Positions 20,667 to 28,029 of a stretch of 64,000 nucleotides of DNA are shown here, piece by piece. How positions within the stretch are numbered: the first letter of the stretch is position 1; every line of letters begins with the position of its first letter. The position numbers and the translations under genes were made by a program. The DNA is from Spiroplasma phoeniceum P40 (lineage in GTDB: Bacteria > Bacillota_I > Bacilli_A > Mycoplasmatales > Mycoplasmataceae), in assembly GCF_003339775.1 (NCBI RefSeq), contig NZ_CP031088.1:806001-870000 (forward strand). Reading direction: 5' to 3'. The notes below the pieces were generated by a model. That model was not told the DNA's origin and did no database searches. It saw only the letters and a list, made by a program, of their open reading frames with translations.

Positions 20667-21266
20667 ATGATAGATAAAGAAAATATTATTATTAAAAATG
20701 AAAATGGTACTTATTGACAAAGATTAGGTTTTGAACAAAGAAATCCAAGTCAAAGTTTTAAAGCATGAAAAAATCGTAAGTTTTTAAAATATGATAAATA
20801 TCCATTTCATATTAAAAAAGCATATATTATGCGATATAATGCACTGTCAATTTTATATCATACACCATTTTTAAGTTTATATGGTTTATTTTTTACTAGT
20901 TTACATTTTAATTGAATACCAACATTAGAACCAGTTAAAGAGTTTATGTTTGGTCAGCACAATATAACTGATGGTGGTTTTTTTGGATATGCTGGGATTG
21001 TTATATCATATCCAATATTACATGGTACTGCTTGATTAACAACAAAAATACCTAAAATACCAGCAATTAAATTACCGATTGGTAAATGTTTAGAGCAAGT
21101 TTATAAAATACCAAGTTATATCTTATATTTAATATTATTTGGTTGATTAATATTTCGTAAATATCTTAAAAAACATAATGTTAATATTTGTCATAATTGT
21201 AAACAAACAATAGAACAAGTTGAAAGTTGAAATGAATATTGTCTTAAAAAAAGATGAAATAAATAA
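20667..21266 (+). CDS. Phage membrane protein with C-terminal Cys motif
   Basis: This 199-aa protein starts 2 bases after the adaptor stop. Hydrophobic segments at residues about 55-80, 105-130 and 150-170 suggest three membrane spans. A C-terminal CHNCKQTIEQ...YC motif could bind zinc on one face of the membrane. It is the last gene of the rightward late operon and is followed by a strong terminator. It may act in lysis or DNA entry; not recognised. Confidence 0.65.
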
Positions 21267-21271
21267 CATTT

Positions 21272-21300
21272 AAAAAAATAACCAATTAAGGTTATTTTTT
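21272..21300. terminator. Bidirectional terminator, end of late and early operons
   Basis: AATAACC / GGTTATT hairpin flanked by A and T runs, between convergent genes. Same element as 466-494. Confidence 0.8.
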
Positions 21301-21477
21301 ATCTGTTTTTAAGATAATTAAATTCTTTTCACCATATTTATTGATTAAATATTCTCAGTCTCATGTTGAATTTATATTTACATCTTCAATATCAGTACCA
21401 GTTATATATTCACCAAGAGGAGTTTTACATGGTCGTTTACCTTGTTCTGAATGATAACACAAAATATATTTATTCAT
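21292..21477 (-). CDS. Small conserved phage protein, 61 aa
   Basis: Intact version of the protein whose copy at 289-474 is broken. MNKYILCYHSEQG, KTPLGEYITG and STWDWEYL are the recognisable parts; Cys at 6 and 16 could pair or bind metal. It is the last gene of the - strand early operon. No family is recognised, but two copies in two prophages show it is a conserved gene. Confidence 0.7.
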
Positions 21478-21552
21478 TATTATATCTCCCATCTTTTATT
21501 GCATTTCTTTTTATAACAACACTTTAATCTTTTATGCTTATAAGACTTTCTT

Positions 21553-21720
21553 TTATTTACTTTCATCTTCTTTATTATTTACAATATAGTAATTGATAAA
21601 ATGCTGTACTCGTTGGTTATGTGTATATAATTCGGGTAATTCATTTCATATTTTTGCTTGTTCTTTATTTAAGTAAACATTAATATTTCTAATTACAACT
21701 TGATGATTTTTTGTTTTCAT
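21553..21720 (-). CDS. Small phage protein, possible DNA-binding
   Basis: This 55-aa protein is a paralogue of 78-296. VVIRNINVYLNKEQAKIWNE followed by a helix and FINYYIVNN could form a strand-helix-helix unit like ribbon-helix-helix repressors. It overlaps the end of the zinc-ribbon gene. A regulatory role is only a suggestion. Confidence 0.55.
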
Positions 21721-21847
21721 TTTTAAATAACCTTTTATAACAAACATAATGCATTACTTTATTATTTTTAGAAACAATATTACCATAATTAATATTTTTA
21801 TTACATTCATTACATTTTATTTTAATAGAATAATGTTGGTTGAACAT
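21689..21847 (-). CDS. Zinc-ribbon-like small protein
   Basis: This 52-aa frame has CNEC near residue 13 and HYVC near residue 39, a possible four-ligand zinc site. The start (ATG at 21847) overlaps the methyltransferase end and the stop overlaps the next gene, as in the tightly packed neighbours. It is short and could be spurious, but the Cys pair spacing supports it. Confidence 0.5.
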   Translation of the reverse strand: MFNQHYSIKIKCNECNKNINYGNIVSKNNKVMHYVCYKRLFKNENKKSSSCN

Positions 21848-22595
21848 ACTTTAATCGCTCCTTTGTTAATTTATAATATTTTTCATTAATTTCTATTCCA
21901 ATTCAACGCCGATTTAATTGTTCACAAGCATACGCGGTTGTACCACTTCCTAAAAAACAATCTAATACAATATCTCCAACTTTACTATGCTTATTTATTT
22001 GTAATTTAATTAAATTAATATCTTTAATAGTAGGGTGTTTTATATTTCCTATAAATTGATTATTGCTATTAGTAATTTGATAAATAGTCTGCATATCTTG
22101 ATTTCAAACATTACTATAACTAATTGGGTTTTTGTAAATATATAAACATAATTCTTTATCTTTACGATATGCAGCATTAGTAGGTGCATCATTTGTTTTT
22201 TTGTAAATTATTAATTCAAACTTTAAGTTATAATTTTCTATTTCAATTAAATAATCTTTTAATTGTTGTTTTGATAAATAAATTATAAAATTTGGTTTTT
22301 TAATAATTCGCATTCATTCTTTAAAATATGATGGTATATCAAAACTACTAATAAATTCACCCTGTAAAAATTCAAGTTCCCTTTTACGAATTTGATATTG
22401 AATATTAGAACAATTAGGATCTTGTATTTTTTTTAAATTATATTTAATATGCTTTTCTTTATTTTCTAATTTTTTAGCAATATCAGGGTAAAGGTAAGGT
22501 GGATCAGTTAATATTAAATCAATACTTTTGTCAGATATTGTTTTTAATATTTCTAAACTATCACCAAAATATAACTGACCTAATTTAGTTTTCAT
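21822..22595 (-). CDS. DNA methyltransferase (adenine-N6 or cytosine-N4)
   Basis: This 257-aa enzyme has the catalytic motif TDPPY near residue 33 and the AdoMet-binding motif DCFLGSGTT near residue 205, followed by IGIEINEKYY. The order catalytic motif first, AdoMet motif last is that of beta-class amino-methyltransferases. The target-recognition part lies between. No restriction gene is adjacent, so it is probably an orphan phage enzyme that protects phage DNA. ATG at 22595 is preferred over an upstream TTG; it overlaps the resolvase end. Confidence 0.85.
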
Positions 22596-23064
22596 AATTA
22601 GCAATTATAATTGCATCGCGGAGATGATTACTTATTTTTTCATTATTATAAAATCAACCTTTACCATATTGATAAGTTAAATTAGTATCTTTATCATATT
22701 TTCATAAACAACTATCATTATATTTACTTAAATTTTTAATATTTTTAACAACTGATTTAGTATATTTTGGTGATACTCAATTAATTTCAATTTGTAAATC
22801 ATTTAATTTAATTTCTAATGCACCTAATAATCGTAATAAATCATCTCTATCTTTTGACCCATTAGCATTTGTTGGTAAACAATTTTCAATATTAAATTTA
22901 TATGAATTTTTATATCTAAATGCAGAAAATGAATCTATTATAAACTCTAATTGTTTTAATCAATTATTATATATAATTTCAATTTTTCTAATAATTTTAT
23001 TATCTTCATAAATAACAATACCAGTAGTACCAGTTCCTGATGGGTCAATACCTATTTTTATCAA
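22585..23064 (-). CDS. RuvC-like Holliday junction resolvase
   Basis: This 159-aa protein starts MIKIGIDPSGTGTTG, an RNase H-fold start with the first catalytic Asp, and ends NHLRDAIIIANY with the last Asp. Acidic residues in EIKLNDLQIE are candidates for the central Glu. I chose the TTG start at 23064 because GAGGAG lies 8 bases upstream; GTG at 23073 is too close to it. It would resolve branched DNA before packaging. The gene overlaps recT and the methyltransferase. A second copy ends at position 91. Confidence 0.8.
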
Positions 23065-23969
23065 GTTGCTCACTCCTCATCATTATTAACTGCTGGTACT
23101 ACATTTGAGATATCTTCTTCTTTAACGACATTATCGTTAGTGTCTGCTATTTCTGGATAAGATGGGTTATTTATATTATTTGATAAGGGTTCATCGCTAA
23201 TTTGCCCTTTATTTTTGGCGACATTAGTATCATTATCAATATAAATATTTTCATCATTAGTAGTAATAACTGATTGATCTGATTTATATGCTTGTTGTAA
23301 TTCAACAGACATAATACCTCATTTTCTTAATAATGATGTTAATACTGTTTTTAATGCCATTTCATCAAAAGTAGCAATATAAAATGATTTATTTTTAGCA
23401 TAAGTTTTAGAATATTTCATAAAATGATTTTCCATTTGTTCTTTTGTCATATATAAAGTTTTTTCAAAACCATTAACCATTTTAAAATATGCTACATATC
23501 CAATAATGGGTAATTTTTCTCGTTCATTTTCATTTTGATTTCAATTAAAACTAGTTCCTTTTAAACGGTCATAATTTACTAATTCACCAACTCTAACATC
23601 TGTTACTGCTATATCTAAATATTGTCCACTTCTTTGTGCTAATTGAATATAACCTTTATAACCCATTTGAAATTGTGCTTGATTAATTCATTCTTGTACT
23701 TCACGACCATTAATAATTCTTGTTATTTTAGTATTATATGGAACAACATAAGCATAACCAAATTGTTTTTCCATTGGTAAATTTAATAAAACACCTTGAT
23801 AACAAGCAGTCATAATAGTTCTTGGGTCTGCTTTTTGTAATAAATCATTACTATTTGAGATTGCTACAATATTACTTTTAAATCTTGCAATTTCATTTTC
23901 ATTAGAAAATTTACTTTTTATTCATTCATTTACCTTATCTGTTTTTAAAAATTCAACAATATTTGTCAT
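23058..23969 (-). CDS. RecT-family single-strand annealing protein
   Basis: This 303-aa protein matches RecT in order: a region around TIMTACYQGVLLNLPMEKQF, GYKGYIQLAQRSGQY and IIGYVAYFKM, then MENHFMKYSKTY. The C-terminal about 90 residues are acidic and low in complexity. It anneals complementary strands in phage recombination, normally with an exonuclease, which I do not see unless the DUF1351 neighbour or another small gene helps. It overlaps the resolvase and starts next to the DUF1351 gene. Confidence 0.88.
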
Positions 23970-23970
23970 T

Positions 23971-24741
23971 TTATTTCACTCCTTTAATTTGAATATTTAT
24001 TCCTTTAATACCAACTACTTTATTATCAGTATTTGTATCTCATTGTGCTTTAATTGTATTTTTAACTAATTTTTCATCAATAATTAAATATTTAATTAAT
24101 TGTTTTAATTCATATTGATTAGCATTTTCTAAAAAATCATCATCAATCCCTAATACTTCAATATCTTTTATTAATAATTTTTCTTTAATTAAATTAATAC
24201 CAACTTTTTTTAATTGTATTGGTTCTAATGATTTATCAATTTGCTCAATTTGTTCCATTACACGAACTTGTTCATCTTGAATTTGGTCTATATCAAGACC
24301 CATATCTGGTGTTAAACTATTTACTTTTTCAATTAATTCTTGTTTTTTTAATTCTTGTTCTTTTAAAAACTCATTTTGCTTTTGAATTCGCACTTGATTA
24401 ATATTATTTTTAATTTCAATTTTATGATTTTCAATATATTTTTCAAAATGAATAATATTAGTATGAATACGATTTAAAGCATCTTTAAATTCTTTAACTG
24501 GATCTAATGGTTCTTTAAAAACAATATCAATTTTAGTTAATGTTGATGGAATATCTTTTAAATGCACATCTTTATAACCAGTCGTATTATATTGATTACG
24601 ATGTCTGTATATAAATTCTGCTAATTCTTGTCCATTTTCATCAATTCATTTTTTAATATTTAATGCTTTTAAACTTAATTCTTTAAAATCATTACCTTTA
24701 ATTGCAAAAGGAAAAGAAACATTTTGAACTATATTTTTCAT
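23971..24741 (-). CDS. DUF1351-like phage recombination-associated protein
   Basis: This 256-aa protein is helical with a long coiled coil (residues about 85-160, HFEKYIENHKIEIKNNINQV onwards). Its place directly before recT is typical of DUF1351 proteins in phages of low-GC Gram-positives. Its N-terminus (FPFAIKGNDFKEL) and C-terminal beta part fit. The role is unknown but linked to recombination by position. It starts at ATG 24741 after the GGAGGAAAAAT ribosome site. Confidence 0.65.
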
Positions 24742-25079
24742 TATTTTTCCTCCTTACTAGGTAATTTGTCATATTTAGAATTATCTTTTAAAATTAGAAT
24801 ATACTTTGATAATTGTTCTTCTGTTGGTTCTTCTTCATCTTCAACTATACATTGGTCTCAATGTCCGTGATAACTACAATAATATTGAGCATCAAAATCT
24901 TCTTTATATAATATTTGTTGTTTTAATTCATCAAGTTCTTTTTTATATGTTTCTAAAATATTTTCAAATATTTCTTTATATGATTCAAGAATAACAGGAA
25001 AAGTCAAATCCCCATATTTCCCCGAATCATCTGCTCAATCTAATTGGTCTTTTATTAATTCTTTAACTGTTATATTCAT
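24741..25079 (-). CDS. Small acidic phage protein, KLPSK tail
   Basis: This 112-aa protein has a coiled middle, a Cys/His patch (YYCSYHGHWDQC) and an acidic C-terminal part ending KDNSKYDKLPSKEE. The last stretch is shared with the next upstream gene (25079-25327), as is LKQQILYKEDF. The two are partial duplicates. Coordinates overlap by the TAATG/ATG coupling on both sides. Function unknown. Confidence 0.65.
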
Positions 25080-25327
25080 TATTCATCGTCCTTACTAGGT
25101 AATTTGTCATATTTAGAATTATCTTTAAGATAAAATGTTATTCCATTATCGCAGCAAATTGAACTATGTTCTCATAAACAAGTTACTTTTTGAAAATCTT
25201 CTTTATATAATATTTGTTGTTTTAATTCTGTAAGTTCTTCTTTAAGTACATCATTATCACAAAATAAACAATAATCAGAGTTAATTTGATTAACAGGGCA
25301 TTGACATTTTTTACAATATTTTGCCAT
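25079..25327 (-). CDS. Small zinc-ribbon phage protein, KLPSK tail
   Basis: This 82-aa protein starts with a zinc-ribbon (CKKC near 5, CLFC near 21), then LKQQILYKEDF and the same end KDNSKYDKLPSK as its downstream neighbour. It looks as if different metal-binding heads were joined to one conserved middle and tail. Unknown function; part of the tightly coupled early operon. Confidence 0.65.
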
Positions 25328-25635
25328 TATTCATCCTCCTTAATAACAGTTAATTGGTCTAATTGTTTTTTTGTAATTCTAGCACCTAATAAACAAGCAT
25401 TTTCTAAATTAGCACCTACTAAACAAGCATTTTCTAAATTAGCACTTCGTAAATTAGCATATTCTAAATTAGCACATCATAAATCAGCACATCATAAATC
25501 AGTACCTTGTAAATTAGCACTTCGTAAATAAGCACCTCGTAAATCTAATGTTTTAATTGCTAAATATTTACTGATTTGATTTTGTTCAACATCAATTCCT
25601 GTTAAATCTTTAATTAAAGCTTGTAATGTTTTCAT
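25327..25635 (-). CDS. Pentapeptide-repeat protein
   Basis: This 102-aa protein has about nine to ten tandem five-residue repeats of A(N/D)LXX type (residues about 33-83), with Cys and Trp at outward positions. Such repeats form a right-handed beta helix; some mimic DNA and inhibit gyrase or nucleases. Here it might protect phage DNA or modulate topoisomerase. The repetitive DNA at 25380-25550 is due to these repeats. Function beyond the fold is not determined. Confidence 0.8.
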
Positions 25636-25636
25636 T

Positions 25637-25774
25637 TTATAATTCCTCCAAATTCTTTTCTGCAATTAAAGTATCAATATAGTCATAAGCACTTTCTTCT
25701 GAATGACATTCTTCTAATGCTTCATTAAATAAATCTTCTTTTGTGTAAACTTTGCCATCTTCATCTTTTCACAT
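25637..25774 (-). CDS. Small acidic phage protein, 45 aa
   Basis: Frame MWKDEDGKVYTKEDLFNEAL ends at 25637. It uses a TGA (Trp) at codon 2 and overlaps neither side by more than a few bases. It is acidic and helical. It lies in the early operon between two better-supported genes. No function recognised. Confidence 0.55.
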
Positions 25775-25775
25775 A

Positions 25776-25946
25776 TTATTCACATCCTTGTCATTTAATA
25801 TTTTCGTTTTCTAAATCAATAATGGTTGTTAATCATTCATTTTCATTTTCAACACTAGCAGTAATTTTTGCTTCTTTTAATGTATAAAACGATTTAGTTA
25901 GAACTTCATTTTCAAATTTCATTACTAATAAGTATCTTTTTTCCAT
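25776..25946 (-). CDS. Small conserved phage protein, 56 aa
   Basis: This 56-aa protein (MEKRYLLVMKFE, LTKSFYTLKEAKITA, TTIIDLEN) has a clear homologue at 47087-47248 in the other phage remnant, so it is a real gene. It has a short beta-alpha-beta pattern and no membrane segment. It is encoded next to the leader of the early operon. Unknown role. Confidence 0.65.
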
Positions 25947-25959
25947 AATTTAATTCCCC

Positions 25960-26088
25960 CTAATTTTGTTTTCCTAATGCTCAATGTTCATCAGTAATTT
26001 CATTGTGTGTAGGGATATATTTATTTTGTTTATCACATTTAAAGCAATAACCTCAATATCTTTTTTTAAGACAATATTTCTTTTTCAT
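25960..26088 (-). CDS. First early gene, small Cys protein
   Basis: This 42-aa protein (MKKKYCLKKRYWGYCFKCDKQ) has three Cys in a CX8-9CXXC pattern and ends DEHWALGKQN. A homologue, broken by one missing A, is at 46527-46659. It begins the early operon, just downstream of the operator cluster, with AGGAGG ribosome site. A small zinc-binding or regulatory peptide is possible. Confidence 0.6.
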
Positions 26089-26132
26089 ATTTACCTCCTG
26101 ATTATTAATTTTGGTAATTGTTGGTATATTAA

Positions 26133-26167
26133 CTACAATGTTCTACAATTTGTAGTTGTTTGTATAG
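26133..26167 (-). promoter_or_regulatory. Operator cluster upstream of early operon
   Basis: Repeated CTACAA / TTGTAG half sites, with the near-perfect palindrome CTACAATTTGTAG, lie between the leader RNA region and the first early gene. The same motif array is at 46457-46502 before the homologous gene in the other phage remnant. This conservation suggests a repressor site; no repressor gene is identified. Confidence 0.6.
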
Positions 26168-26400
26168 TTAAGACGCCATATAATTACATTTCTTCATCCG
26201 CACCATTTCAGGTCAAAGCGTTCAGTTTTTAAAATAAATTCACTCGCACCTTGAAGAACCTAATGCTAATCGCAAATTTATTTATAAAGTGACCATCTCT
26301 ATTTTTATTGTGGTTTGATGTTGACCTCGCACTTATCACCACTATCGCTTATTAAAGCGTCTATTATTTCCAGACTGATTACTGTTGGGTTAGACCACCA
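26165..26400 (-). ncRNA. Candidate structured leader RNA (phage copy 1)
   Basis: No gene is present in about 235 bases with higher G+C than its surroundings. On the - strand it starts after a terminator and a possible promoter, contains hairpins such as CGCTTtaatAAGCG, and shares blocks with 46190-46470: TTGCGATT, then a TGCG..TGAAT..TTTTAA.AACTG block, then a purine-rich GATGA.GA segment. The position relative to operator and first early gene is the same in both. An RNA is inferred from this; it could also be a complex regulatory DNA site. Confidence 0.45.
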
Positions 26401-26403
26401 AAA

Positions 26404-26433
26404 TATCTATTAAATTGTTAGATTGTTTTTCAA
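26404..26433 (-). promoter_or_regulatory. Possible early/leader promoter
   Basis: On the - strand: TTGAAA at 26433-26428 and TAGATA at 26409-26404 (18-base spacer), just inside the terminator and before the leader RNA region. A similar arrangement is at 46147-46177. Moderate match only. Confidence 0.35.
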
Positions 26434-26437
26434 ATAA

Positions 26438-26475
26438 AAAAACAACCCTTTAACAAGAGTTGCTTTTTTCCTACT
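26438..26475. terminator. Bidirectional terminator insulating the early region
   Basis: Stem CAACTCTT / AAAGGGTTG (on the - strand) with T run on both sides, upstream of the leader and early operon. The same hairpin occurs at 46112-46145. Confidence 0.75.
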
Positions 26476-26592
26476 TCATCCTTTATTCTACAAATTTAAA
26501 CATTTTTTAACTTGTCTTTGATATTTAAAATTTTGAAAAAAATAAAAGTGTTCTTTAAAATTTTCTGGTTTTTTGCTTTCTACTTTTTCTTG

Positions 26593-26844
26593 TTAAAGTT
26601 CAGTAAAAGTTTTTTTACTATTATTAAATATTTCATGTTTTAAACTAATAATATTATTTAATAGTTTTTTAACAAAATTATCTTCCAATTGTTTAGACGA
26701 TGTTCTTTTTTCTATCTTATTTTGATTATTAATCTGCTTATTCTTTAATAATGTCCAGTAATTAAAAATTACATCATAAAATTCATTTTTAATAAATCCA
26801 TTAATAAATTTTGCTTGTAATTTTTCTTTATCTTTATAAGTCAT
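26593..26844 (-). CDS. Hypothetical phage-border protein, 83 aa
   Basis: The start at 26844 (MTYKDKEKLQAKF) is chosen because TAGGAG lies 8 bases upstream; an upstream in-frame ATG exists at 26874. The protein is Lys/Asn-rich and helical without membrane segments. It lies right of the early leader in the same orientation, near the prophage border. Not recognised. Confidence 0.55.
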   Translation of the reverse strand: MTYKDKEKLQAKFINGFIKNEFYDVIFNYWTLLKNKQINNQNKIEKRTSSKQLEDNFVKKLLNNIISLKHEIFNNSKKTFTEL

Positions 26845-26901
26845 AATTTTTCTCCTAAACATTATTATTTTCATATGACTTTTTTATTTTAAAAGCATCT
26901 T

Positions 26902-27209
26902 TTAACTAATATCGGGTTCATTGGAGGTTGTTATTTCCCCTTCCATTCTTTCATATGATTGATCTTTATTACTTTGGTTAAATAATTTTATAAAACCATT
27001 AATTGCATTGTCAATTGTGGAAGATGTTTTGTTTATTAGAATTTCCATTATTCTTGAATGATTTTCTATTAACTTTTTATGTATTTCATCAATTTTTACT
27101 TCATTTAGTTGATTATTTTTATTAGCAATAAAGTAAATATTGAAGAAATAATTGTACTTATGAATGATAAAGAAGCAACAATAACGGTAACTATTTCTCC
27201 CATATTCAT
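26902..27209 (-). pseudogene. Membrane-anchored phage protein, frameshifted
   Basis: MNMGEIVTVIVASLSFIS opens a membrane segment like that of 18353-18691. A one-base change near 27130 shifts the frame; the continuation (IANKNNQLNEVKIDEIHKKL to NEPDIS) is open to 26902. It is a second copy of the small anchored protein and marks the right end of recognisable phage genes. It could be read if the shift is a sequencing error. Confidence 0.55.
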
Positions 27210-27389
27210 TTCTACTTCATCTATTATTTATACTTTTATTATAACTTCTAACAGTTTTACACTCATATATTAACTAAAAAATAATATATTTCCTTATTAT
27301 TAATCATATTTATTATAATTATTTCTTCTTTTGTTTTAATTTTATATATAAAATTCCTCCCTTTTCTTTAAAATCATAACTGTCTTAAA

Positions 27390-27590
27390 AATTGTTTTTT
27401 AAAAATAATGAAAATTTATTATTTTGTGCCCCATAATTTTTGGGATTAAAATCTGGAATTTTTCGAAGTAAATTTTCAATAATTATAGAAAACTGAGTAA
27501 ACCCATCATTATTTTTATCATTTTCTTTAATTATTGAATTTACTACCTCAATTAATTCTTTTTTACCTTCTAACTTTTTAAAAATTAATA
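27390..27590 (-). pseudogene. Orphan OST-HTH (LOTUS) domain fragment
   Basis: An open frame without start overlaps the 3' end of smpB and ends at about 27392. It reads KELIEVVNSIIKENDKNNDG, then LLRKIPDFNPKNYG and FSLFLKNNF. This matches the OST-HTH/LOTUS RNA-binding domain (…PDF.P..YG…). Such domains usually follow a NYN ribonuclease domain, which is absent here. It is probably the last part of a host gene destroyed by prophage entry or deletion. Confidence 0.55.
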
Positions 27591-28016
27591 TTTCCGAAGT
27601 AAGCGCTCATTATCGCGTTGCTTAATTGTTTCTCGTTTATCATAATTCTTCTTCCCACGAACTAAAGCAATTTCTAATTTAGCATAATTATTTTTAAGAT
27701 ATAACTTTAATGGTACTAATGTTAAACGTTCTAATTTAATTCGTTGCAAAATTTTTTTAATTTCTTTTTTATGCAAAAGTAATTTTCTAGTACGATCAGC
27801 ATCTGGTGCATATGATGTTGAAAATTTATATTGAGCAATTATCATATTGATAACAAAGGCCTCATTTTTTCTAATAATAACAAAGGCCTCATTAATTGAT
27901 ACATCATTATTACGAATTGACTTAATCTCACTGCCTGTCAAAACAATACCAGCTTCATAGGTTTCAATAATTTCATAATTATACCGTGCTTTTTTATTAA
28001 CTGTAATTGTCAACAT
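27585..28016 (-). CDS. smpB: SsrA-binding protein SmpB
   Basis: This 143-aa protein is SmpB, which binds tmRNA and helps rescue stalled ribosomes. Motifs: [20 protein letters not shown] at the N-terminus, SEIKSIRN, then [17 protein letters not shown] and the basic C-terminal [18 protein letters not shown] tail. I prefer the ATG at 28016 (MLTITVNKK) with GGAG 9 bases upstream; an in-frame ATG at 28037 would overlap rnr. It follows rnr closely, a common pairing, as RNase R works with tmRNA-SmpB. Confidence 0.95.
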   Translation of the reverse strand: MLTITVNKKARYNYEIIETYEAGIVLTGSEIKSIRNNDVSINEAFVIIRKNEAFVINMIIAQYKFSTSYAPDADRTRKLLLHKKEIKKILQRIKLERLTLVPLKLYLKNNYAKLEIALVRGKKNYDKRETIKQRDNERLLRKY

Positions 28017-28029
28017 TAATATCAACTCC

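Noticed and set aside
25380-25550. Regular short DNA repeats resembling a CRISPR or satellite array
   Set aside because: They are the codons of a pentapeptide-repeat protein on the - strand, 15 bases per unit, with no spacers.
27240-27390. tmRNA gene next to smpB
   Set aside because: No Ala-tRNA-like acceptor ends or tag reading frame seen; the region is plain A+T-rich sequence.
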